The notes beneath the pieces are model-generated. The model was not told the origin of the DNA. It worked only from the letters and a program-made list of their open reading frames with translations, and ran no database searches. The position numbers and the translations under genes are program-made. A stretch of 11,524 nucleotides of DNA from CAYNLY01 sp964398225 (GTDB lineage: Bacteria > Pseudomonadota > Zetaproteobacteria > Mariprofundales > Mariprofundaceae), in NCBI GenBank assembly GCA_964398225.1, contig CAYNLY010000049.1, positions 1 to 11,524 of the forward strand, read 5' to 3'. Below, in pieces: positions 6,277 through 11,524 of the stretch (the stretch's first letter is position 1; every line of letters starts with the position of its first letter).

Positions 6277-7327
6277 GTCCACCGGCAAACCGAAGCTCAG
6301 CTATGCGGAGGCCGGCGTCGACATCGATGCCGGCAACGCTTTCGTCCGCCGCATCCGGTCGGCCGTGGAATCGACCCGCCGTCCCGAGGTTCTGGCGGGT
6401 ATCGGCGGCTTCGGCGCGCTTTTCGAGGCCGATTTCACCGGAATGAAATCGCCGGTGCTCGTGGCTTCGACCGACGGCGTGGGCACGAAGCTGCTGCTGC
6501 TTCAGGCCCACGACCGGCCGCAGGTGGCCGGGATCGATGCGGTCGCGATGTGTGTGAACGACATCGCGGCCCAGGGCGCCGAACCGCTGTTTTTCCTCGA
6601 TTATCTGGCGACCGGAAAACTCGAGGGCGCCACGCTTGCCGGCGTTGTCGAGGGCATGGCCGAGGCCTGCCGGATTTCGGGATGCTCGCTGATTGGCGGG
6701 GAGACCGCGGAGATGCCGGGCATGTATGCGCCCGGGCATTACGACATCGGCGGCTTCGCCGTCGGCGTTGCCGAACGCGACCGGGTGATCGACGGCGGCC
6801 GGATCCGCGAGGGCGACGTGCTTCTCGGGCTTGCCTCCAGCGGTCCGCATGCGAACGGTTTTTCGCTGATCCGCAAGCTGATCGAGGTCGGAGGCGCGGA
6901 TCTCGAGCGGGATCGCCTTTCCGACGGCACGCCCGCCGTCGATGCGGTGCTTGCGCCCACGCGGCTCTACGTGCCGGCGGTCAAGGAGCTGATGAGGGCG
7001 GGCATCGACATCCATGGCCTGGCGCACATCACCGGCGGCGGGATGTACGACAATCTCGAGCGGATCCTTCCCGACGGGCTTGCCGCGGCCGTCGATGTCT
7101 CCAGCTGGCCGGTGCCGCCGGTGTTCGATTATCTGCTCGGATTCGCCGAGATCGATCCCGCCGAGCGTTATCGGACGTTCAACATGGGGATCGGGTTCGT
7201 CGTCGTCGTGCCGGAATCCTGTGCTGTGGAAGCATCCCGCGTGCTGACCGAAGCTGGTGAAACAGTATATCCGATCGGGCGCATCGAGTCCGGGCGCGGG
7301 GAGGCCGTCCGCCTTTCCGGTTGGTAG
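6269..7327 (+). CDS. purM: Phosphoribosylformylglycinamidine cyclo-ligase (AIR synthetase)
   Basis: PurM closes the imidazole ring in purine synthesis: FGAM plus ATP gives AIR, ADP and phosphate. From the ATG at 6269 the protein has 352 residues (E. coli 345). Family motifs run in order: SYAEAGVDIDAGN (11-23), GGFGALF (46-52), STDGVGTK (67-74), CVNDIAAQGAEP (95-106), GGETAEMPGMY (143-153), SSGPHANGFSLIRK (180-193) and HITGGGMYDNL. The ATG lies inside the last codons of gyrB (8-nt overlap) and only AAGG about 12 nt upstream resembles a Shine-Dalgarno, so coupling to gyrB translation is likely. purM often sits beside purN; here purN is absent and the gene is attached to the replication cluster. 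The earlier in-frame ATG at 6209 lies within gyrB and adds non-family residues. Confidence 0.97.
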   Translation: MSESTGKPKLSYAEAGVDIDAGNAFVRRIRSAVESTRRPEVLAGIGGFGALFEADFTGMKSPVLVASTDGVGTKLLLLQAHDRPQVAGIDAVAMCVNDIAAQGAEPLFFLDYLATGKLEGATLAGVVEGMAEACRISGCSLIGGETAEMPGMYAPGHYDIGGFAVGVAERDRVIDGGRIREGDVLLGLASSGPHANGFSLIRKLIEVGGADLERDRLSDGTPAVDAVLAPTRLYVPAVKELMRAGIDIHGLAHITGGGMYDNLERILPDGLAAAVDVSSWPVPPVFDYLLGFAEIDPAERYRTFNMGIGFVVVVPESCAVEASRVLTEAGETVYPIGRIESGRGEAVRLSGW

Positions 7328-7346
7328 CCCGCGCGCATTCGGGCTA
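7325..7346. repeat. Inverted repeat at the purM stop
   Basis: TAGCCCG (7325-7331) and CGGGCTA (7340-7346) form a perfect 7-bp stem with an 8-nt loop. The first arm begins with the purM stop codon. No T-run follows, so it is at best a weak or Rho-assisted pause. It could also affect initiation of the next gene, whose ATG lies 12 nt downstream and lacks a clear Shine-Dalgarno. Confidence 0.35.
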
Positions 7347-7358
7347 ACATGCCCGGAC

Positions 7359-8099
7359 ATGAAGACCCACGAGACGGCGGCGATTCTGGTCATTGGCAAC
7401 GAGGTGCTTTCGGGCCGCACGCGCGAGGCCAATGCCTGGCTTGCGGCGGGCAGGCTGTTTGCGCGGGGATGCAGGCTGGGCGAGATCGCGATCGTTCCGG
7501 ACGAGGCCGAACGGATCATCCCGGCCCTGAATCGTCTGCGCCGCGAGTTCGATGCCGTGATCACGAGCGGCGGGATCGGCCCGACCCACGACGACATCAC
7601 GATGGAATGCGTTGCGCGCGCGTTCGACGTTCGTCTGATGGAACACGAGGAAACCCTGGCCGCAATGCGCCGTCACTACGGAAGCCGGGGGCTCACGCCG
7701 GGACGCCGGCGCATGGCCCGGCTTCCCGAAGGCGCCACGCCGATCCTGTGCGAGAAATCGATCGCGCCGGGCGCGAAGATCGGCAATGTCTATGTGCTGG
7801 CCGGCGTGCCCGAGATCTTCGCCTCGCAACTGGAGTGCATCCTGCCCGATTTCGGGGACGCCGCGCGCCCGTTCCTCCGGCGTGAGATCGAGGTGTTTCT
7901 GCCCGAAAGTCTCTATGCGCGCAGACTTGCCGAAATCCAGGAGCGTTTTCCCGGTGTGGAGATCGGCTCCTATCCCGGAAGCTTCGGGCCGAAGCCGCAA
8001 GCGAAAATCTGTCTGTCGGGCAGGAATGCCGGCGATCTCGATCGGGCCGAGCATGCCGTGCGCCGGCTGATCGAGGAGCTGAGCGCGGATTCCGCCTAG
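7359..8099 (+). CDS. Stand-alone MoCF/CinA-N-like (COG1058) protein
   Basis: This 246-residue protein has the molybdopterin-binding (MoCF/MogA-like) fold of COG1058, the N-terminal domain of CinA. It shows IGNEVLSGRTREAN (12-25), the signature TSGGIGPTHDD (69-79) and NVYVLAGVPEIF (143-154). Such domains act in molybdenum cofactor synthesis or, in CinA, as an ADP-ribose/dinucleotide pyrophosphatase. The C-terminal NMN-deamidase (PncC) domain of full CinA is absent, and there is no room for it: the next gene is convergent. Stand-alone proteins of about 250 residues are common in proteobacteria and usually called molybdopterin-binding or CinA-like. The ATG at 7359 is chosen because the conserved strand begins just after it; the Shine-Dalgarno is poor. 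It follows purM after 31 nt. No molybdenum cofactor genes are nearby, so the substrate is open. Confidence 0.88.
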   Translation: MKTHETAAILVIGNEVLSGRTREANAWLAAGRLFARGCRLGEIAIVPDEAERIIPALNRLRREFDAVITSGGIGPTHDDITMECVARAFDVRLMEHEETLAAMRRHYGSRGLTPGRRRMARLPEGATPILCEKSIAPGAKIGNVYVLAGVPEIFASQLECILPDFGDAARPFLRREIEVFLPESLYARRLAEIQERFPGVEIGSYPGSFGPKPQAKICLSGRNAGDLDRAEHAVRRLIEELSADSA

Positions 8100-8638
8100 C
8101 CGCCGGGCCCTTCCCCTGTCCCTTCTTCCACTTCGAGGATTGGAGCCAGGCGCATCGGCCGGATCGGAGCCTCGCTCAGGCGTTTTTCCACCGCCACTTC
8201 ATCGCAATGGGCAAAGCGAGGGCAGTGCACGCATACCGTCCACACCTTGTGCGGCAGGGATTCCTTCGCAATCCGGCGGAATCCGAGTCGTTCGAAGAAT
8301 CCCGGCACATAGGTCAGCGCAAACAGCCGGGCCAGGCCCAGCGCCTTCGCCCAGGCCTCGCATCCCTGGACGAGCGCCCGCCCGATGCCGTGACCCTGAA
8401 GGCTCGGAGCGACGGCGAGCGAGCGGATCTCGCCCAGGTTTTCGCCGTAGATATGCAGGGCCGCGGTTCCCGCCAGCTGGTCGCCGCGTTCGGCCACGAG
8501 AAACTCCTGCAGATGCTCGAAGATCTCGTCCCGGCTCCGGGGCAGGATGATTTCCTTGCGGGAAAGCGGCAAAAGCAGCCGGGCGATCGCGTCGACGTCG
8601 CCGGTTTCGGCCGCGCGGATGCGGATGCGGTCGCCCAC
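8096..8638 (-). CDS. GNAT acetyltransferase, short N-acetylglutamate synthase type
   Basis: This 180-residue GNAT-fold enzyme transfers acetyl from acetyl-CoA to an amine. The acetyl-CoA loop is QGHGIG (81-86) after EIRSLAV (70-76). LPRSRDEIFEHL (32-43), FALTYVPGFFERLGF (106-120) and the tail LPHKVWTVCVHCPRFAHCDE (128-147) match the stand-alone N-acetylglutamate synthases (S-NAGS, called argA in mycobacteria), which start arginine synthesis by acetylating glutamate. Cysteines 136, 139 and 145 form a compact C-x2-C-x5-C cluster, recalled as typical of this subgroup. The start is GTG, sharing one base with the recN stop (TAGTG), so translation is probably coupled to recN. The stop shares CTAG with the convergent upstream gene. 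The fold is sure; the glutamate substrate is inferred from the family, with no other arginine gene here. Confidence 0.85.
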   Translation of the reverse strand: MGDRIRIRAAETGDVDAIARLLLPLSRKEIILPRSRDEIFEHLQEFLVAERGDQLAGTAALHIYGENLGEIRSLAVAPSLQGHGIGRALVQGCEAWAKALGLARLFALTYVPGFFERLGFRRIAKESLPHKVWTVCVHCPRFAHCDEVAVEKRLSEAPIRPMRLAPILEVEEGTGEGPGG

Positions 8639-10305
8639 TAGTTTTCGGCCGCCCGTTCCAGCAGCCGCGCGGCGTGCCGGAGCGTCTCCTCGTCTTCGCG
8701 GCCGCCGAGCATGCGGGCGAGCTCATGCCTCCGGGCCTCGCCCCGGACGGGCTCCAGACGCGTAAGCGTCCTTCCCTGGCTTACTTCCTTCCGGATCGCC
8801 AGATGCGCATCGGCCATCGCCGCTACCTGCGGCAGATGCGAGATCACGAGCACTTGCCGGTCCCGGCCCATGGCCTTCAGCAGCCTGCCGACGCTCCAGG
8901 CCGTTTCGCCGCCGATGCCGACATCGACCTCGTCGAACACCGCAAGCTTCGGTGCCCGCTCCATCGCGCCGCAGGCCTTCAGCGCAAGCACGAGCCGCGA
9001 CAGTTCGCCGCCCGACGCGACCTGGGCGAGCTCCCGCCAGGGCTCGCCGACGTTGGACATCACCTCGAAGCAAATCGCATCCCAGCCCGAAGCGGTCCAT
9101 CGGTTTTCGTTTTCGGGATGAGCATCCACCCGGATGCGCACCTGCATGCCGGCCAGCGCCAGCCGGTCCAGCACCGGCCTCAGTTCCCGGGCCAGGGACC
9201 CCGCCGCGGACTCCCGTGCCTCGCTCAGGGCCTTCGCGGCATCCCGGTAGGCCGCGGCCGCCTCATCGACGGCCCGTTGGAGATCCGCTTCGTCCCACTC
9301 GGCGGTATCGAGCGCCGAAACCCGTTCCCGCAGCGATTCGAGAAGCGCGATCAGCCCGTCCTCGTCCGTCCGATGCCGGCGCATCGCCTCGTGCAGATCC
9401 ATCAGCCGCTGTTCCGAGGCAAGAAACGCCTGCTGATCGAAGGACTCGCCGGCCACGTCCCGTACCCGGCTGATCATTTCGCCGAGCAGCGCGTCGGCTT
9501 CCTCGCCCAGTCGTGAGGCCTCGGCAATCCCGGGATGATGCTGTAAGACCCGGCTCAGTTCGCGGATCGCCTGAGCAAGCAGCTCGCGGGCGCTGGGCTC
9601 CACTTCGTCGAGCAGGGCCAGGGCCGCCTGCGCGGCCTGCTGAATCTGCGCGTGATGTCGCCCGGCCTCCACTTCGGCCTCCAGGCGCTCGACAAGGCCG
9701 GGCTCGAGATTCAGCGCCTCAAGACGCGCGAGATCCTCGCGCATGCGTTCGGCCTCAAGCGCATCGCTCTGCTGCTGCTCGTGAAAGCGTGCAAGGCGCA
9801 TCCTGGCCTCGTTCCATGCCCGCCAGGCTTCCTCGGTGCGCGAATGAAGGGAGGGATCGATACGGGCATCGAGAGCGCCCCGCTGGAACTCCGGCCGGAG
9901 CAGCATCTGATGCTCATGCTGGCCGTGCAGATCGAGGCACAGCTCGCCGATCGCGGCCAGAATCCGCGCGGGCACCGGCGTGCCTCCGACGTAGGCCCGG
10001 GAACGCCCGTCGCTCTGGATCACGCGCCGGAGGATCAGCGGTTCCTCGACCGGAAGATCGTGCGCTTCCAGCAGCCGGACCAGCGGCTCGTCGAGCCCCT
10101 CCCATAGCGCGGTGATTTCGGCCTTTCCGGCCCCGTGGCGCACCCAGTCGGCCTGCGCGCGCGCGCCGAACGCGGCCCCCAGCGCATCGATCAGGATCGA
10201 CTTGCCCGCCCCGGTTTCGCCGGTGAACACGGTCATGCCCGGGCCGAGTTCGATCCGGACATCCTCGATCAGCGCAAACTGGCGGACGCTCAGTTCGCTG
10301 AGCAT
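8638..10305 (-). CDS. recN: DNA repair protein RecN
   Basis: RecN is an SMC-like ATPase that acts at DNA double-strand breaks before RecA-dependent recombination. The 555 residues compare with 553 in E. coli. The N-terminal head has MLSELSVRQFALIEDV and Walker A GETGAGKS (29-36). A long Glu/Ala/Arg-rich region (about 160-370) fits the coiled-coil arms. The C-terminal head has the ABC signature SGGELSR (431-437), Walker B with DEVDVGIGGET (458-468) and the switch ISHLPQVA (H490). The ATG at 10305 lies one base after the nadK stop (TGA-G-ATG), and the stop overlaps the next gene's GTG by one base. E. coli recN also lies next to the NAD kinase gene and is SOS-regulated from its own promoter; here I see no room for a separate promoter at the start. 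Confidence 0.97.
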   Translation of the reverse strand: MLSELSVRQFALIEDVRIELGPGMTVFTGETGAGKSILIDALGAAFGARAQADWVRHGAGKAEITALWEGLDEPLVRLLEAHDLPVEEPLILRRVIQSDGRSRAYVGGTPVPARILAAIGELCLDLHGQHEHQMLLRPEFQRGALDARIDPSLHSRTEEAWRAWNEARMRLARFHEQQQSDALEAERMREDLARLEALNLEPGLVERLEAEVEAGRHHAQIQQAAQAALALLDEVEPSARELLAQAIRELSRVLQHHPGIAEASRLGEEADALLGEMISRVRDVAGESFDQQAFLASEQRLMDLHEAMRRHRTDEDGLIALLESLRERVSALDTAEWDEADLQRAVDEAAAAYRDAAKALSEARESAAGSLARELRPVLDRLALAGMQVRIRVDAHPENENRWTASGWDAICFEVMSNVGEPWRELAQVASGGELSRLVLALKACGAMERAPKLAVFDEVDVGIGGETAWSVGRLLKAMGRDRQVLVISHLPQVAAMADAHLAIRKEVSQGRTLTRLEPVRGEARRHELARMLGGREDEETLRHAARLLERAAEN

Positions 10306-10306
10306 C

Positions 10307-11167
10307 TCATTCCGCCTCGGGTTGTCCGGCCCAATGAAGCTTGGTGCGCAGAACCTCGAAATAGTGCCGCTCCGGGAGATAGACGAGGGACACCTCGCCG
10401 CCCCGCTCGATGCGGACGCGGTCGCCGGCCGTAAGGGAAAGGTGCACCTGGCCGTCGAGGTTCAGCGCGGCCGGCGCGGCAGCTTCCTGAAGTGTGAGCT
10501 CGATCCGGTCGCTTGCCGGAACGACGATCGGACGGTTGGAAAGCGTGTGCGGACAGATCGGCACGACCGAGATCGCCTCGACCTCGGGATGGACGATCGG
10601 CCCTCCCGCCGAAAGCGCATAGGCCGTGGAACCCGCCGGGGTTGCGAGCACGATGCCGTCCCCGCGCATCCGGAACACGAACTGATCCCGCACATGCATG
10701 GAAAACCCGATCATCCGGGGATGATCCCCACGCTGCAGCACGACATCGTTCACGGCCGCGCCCGAGCCCAGGCATTCCTCTCCGCGCCAGGTCGAAGCCG
10801 AAAGGGAGAAATGCCGCTTGGTCTTGAGCCTTCCCTCGAGCACCTGTTCGGCGACATCGAACATGCTGCCCACGGGCGTGTCGGTGAGAAATCCGAGCCG
10901 ACCCAGATTGATGCCCAGAATGGGCACTTCCGTGCCGATAAAACTCCGGCCGACCCGGAGCAGGGTGCCGTCGCCGCCGAGCACGATCATCAGATCGACG
11001 ATGCCGGGAAGCTCCTCCAGGGGACGCGCCTCGGCGTCCACGCAGCCGGCAAGTCCGGCGTCGATGAAAACCTCAAGCCCCCGGCGGCCCAGCCAGTCGC
11101 AGAGCTGTGCGGCAAGCTGTGCCGCGCGCTCGTCCCGGGGTTTGACGCTGATGCCGATGCGCTTCAT
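10307..11167 (-). CDS. nadK: NAD kinase
   Basis: NadK phosphorylates NAD to NADP with ATP or polyphosphate and sets the cytosolic NADP pool. From the ATG at 11167 the protein has 286 residues (E. coli 292). It shows the catalytic GGDGT (64-68), INLGRLGFL (86-94), AVNDVV with the N140-D141 pair that contacts the nicotinamide nucleotide, TPAGSTAY (176-183) with SAGGP just after, and NLDGQ (236-240). N140-D141 replaces the commoner Asn-Glu, a conservative change. The start codon overlaps the stop of the upstream cytochrome gene as ATGA, and GGAAGG about 10 nt upstream can serve as Shine-Dalgarno. An earlier in-frame ATG at 11215 lies inside the cytochrome gene and adds residues foreign to the family. 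recN follows after one base. Confidence 0.97.
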   Translation of the reverse strand: MKRIGISVKPRDERAAQLAAQLCDWLGRRGLEVFIDAGLAGCVDAEARPLEELPGIVDLMIVLGGDGTLLRVGRSFIGTEVPILGINLGRLGFLTDTPVGSMFDVAEQVLEGRLKTKRHFSLSASTWRGEECLGSGAAVNDVVLQRGDHPRMIGFSMHVRDQFVFRMRGDGIVLATPAGSTAYALSAGGPIVHPEVEAISVVPICPHTLSNRPIVVPASDRIELTLQEAAAPAALNLDGQVHLSLTAGDRVRIERGGEVSLVYLPERHYFEVLRTKLHWAGQPEAE

Positions 11168-11430
11168 CGACCGCCGCCCTTCCATCCCGCCGGCTGCCGG
11201 TGGCACTGGAAGCACTGGTCCATGCGCGTGTGTCCCGCAGGCTGTGGCCGCACGCCGTCCGGCCCATGGCAGCTCAGGCAGGCGGCCCGGCTCGTGGCGT
11301 TGCGATGCACCGGATCGTCCGGCGTCGGCTTCGTCGTGCGCTCGCTCGTGCCAAGCACCAGCGCGGTGATCACGAGCGCCACGATGCCCAGAAAGATCCA
11401 GTCACGCTTGTTCGGCTGCCAAGAACCCAT
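11164..11430 (-). CDS. Small membrane-anchored diheme c-type cytochrome
   Basis: This 88-residue protein has a basic N-terminus, one hydrophobic segment (about 11-27, WIFLGIVALVITALVLG) and a periplasmic domain with two heme c motifs, CLSCH (51-55) and CFQCH (73-77). Two other histidines, H42 and H67, precede the two motifs by 9 and 6 residues and could be distal ligands giving bis-His hemes, as in small multiheme cytochromes. No signal-peptidase or lipobox site is obvious, so the segment is probably an uncleaved anchor. It should pass electrons at the outer face of the inner membrane; its partner is not known. AAAGGAG and GGAGG just upstream favour the ATG at 11430 over an in-frame ATG at 11454. 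The stop overlaps the nadK start (ATGA). Heme binding is clear from the motifs; I do not recognise a named family. Confidence 0.85.
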   Translation of the reverse strand: MGSWQPNKRDWIFLGIVALVITALVLGTSERTTKPTPDDPVHRNATSRAACLSCHGPDGVRPQPAGHTRMDQCFQCHRQPAGWKGGGR

Positions 11431-11524
11431 GCGCCTCCAGCTCCTTTCCGGCATTCTGGCGCAAGCGGGCGGGCTTCGCCAGCAGGCCATGCCCCCAATC
11501 CGCGTAGGTGGTTGACTGTAGGCC
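11402..11524 (-). CDS. Possible C-terminal end of a gene entering from the right edge
   Basis: Reading left from the last base, one - strand frame stays open for 40 codons and stops at TGA (11404-11402). The third codon positions are mostly G or C, as in the real genes here, and the peptide (ending HGFLAAEQA) has a mixed, protein-like composition with YADWGHGLLAKP near its start. It would overlap the cytochrome start by 29 nt in another frame, a common operon arrangement. The sequence is too short to assign a family. If real it would be the first visible gene of the cytochrome-nadK-recN operon. Confidence 0.4.
   Translation of the reverse strand, partial: GLQSTTYADWGHGLLAKPARLRQNAGKELEAHGFLAAEQA
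11434..11447 (-). promoter_or_regulatory. Shine-Dalgarno deciding the cytochrome start
   Basis: On the - strand AAAGGAG (11447-11441) and GGAGG (11438-11434) precede the ATG at 11430, at about 10 and 3 nt. They lie downstream of the in-frame ATG at 11454 and so argue for the shorter product with a short basic N-terminus before the membrane segment. Confidence 0.6.

Noticed and set aside
3589..6288. 899-codon open frame on the - strand opposite gyrB and the end of recF
   Set aside because: It mirrors the codon pattern of gyrB, whose GC-rich third positions remove stops from this antisense frame. The product shows no recognisable domain, while gyrB is complete and certain.
6251..7600. 449-codon - strand frame opposite purM and the CinA-like gene
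   Set aside because: It spans two well-supported + strand genes and their gap; composition-driven shadow.
10112..11515. 467-codon + strand frame opposite recN, nadK and the cytochrome
   Set aside because: It crosses three real - strand genes and has no domain signature.
11512..11517. TTGACT as a -35 element
   Set aside because: It is on the + strand reading out of the window, with too few bases left for a -10 box, so it cannot be assessed and does not serve the - strand operon.
1..11524. CRISPR arrays, insertion sequences, tRNA or rRNA genes, attachment sites
   Set aside because: I saw no spaced direct repeats, transposase-like products, cloverleaf or rRNA-like sequences; genes are packed end to end with housekeeping functions.

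Overview
The window is a GC-rich chromosomal segment from a proteobacterium, laid out around a replication origin. The evidence for the lineage is indirect. DnaA, DnaN (366 aa) and GyrB (807 aa) match the lengths and motifs of the E. coli proteins. GyrB carries the roughly 165-residue insert between the TOPRIM aspartates and the QRYKGLGEM motif that is typical of gamma/beta-type proteobacterial GyrB. nadK next to recN also occurs in gammaproteobacteria. I cannot fix the class; a gammaproteobacterium or a nearby line (Acidithiobacillia, Zetaproteobacteria) is my best guess. Nothing suggests a mobile element, phage, CRISPR array or RNA gene.

Left part (50-7327, all + strand): dnaA, an origin-like intergenic region of 263 bp, then dnaN, recF, gyrB and purM. 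From dnaN on the genes are tightly packed: a 13-nt gap before recF (TTG start), a 4-nt ATGA overlap into gyrB, and an 8-nt overlap into purM. This is the classical dnaA-dnaN-recF-gyrB cluster with a purine-synthesis gene (AIR synthetase) attached to its end. The dnaA-dnaN gap has no perfect TTATCCACA box. It holds divergent DnaA-box-like sites, including two pairs spaced exactly 11 bp, a GGGGACAA motif three times (two as a 10-bp inverted repeat), and two relatively AT-rich stretches. I read it as oriC or part of it.

Middle (7359-8099, + strand): a stand-alone MoCF/COG1058 protein related to the N-terminal domain of CinA, without the C-terminal NMN-deamidase domain. Its stop codon shares a CTAG palindrome with the stop of the convergent gene that follows.

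Right part (11524-8096, - strand): a compact operon read right to left. It contains the tail of an unidentified gene cut by the window edge (tentative), a small membrane-anchored diheme c-type cytochrome (88 aa), NAD kinase (nadK), the SMC-like repair ATPase recN, and a short GNAT acetyltransferase resembling the stand-alone N-acetylglutamate synthases. Junctions are a 4-nt ATGA overlap, a 1-nt gap and a 1-nt TAGTG overlap, so co-translation is likely. The operon joins redox, NADP supply, double-strand-break repair and possibly arginine synthesis.

Most of the window is ordinary housekeeping. The parts worth a second look are the unusual origin sequences, the cytochrome at the head of the nadK-recN operon, and the terminator-less convergent junction. 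I see no undescribed multi-gene system.
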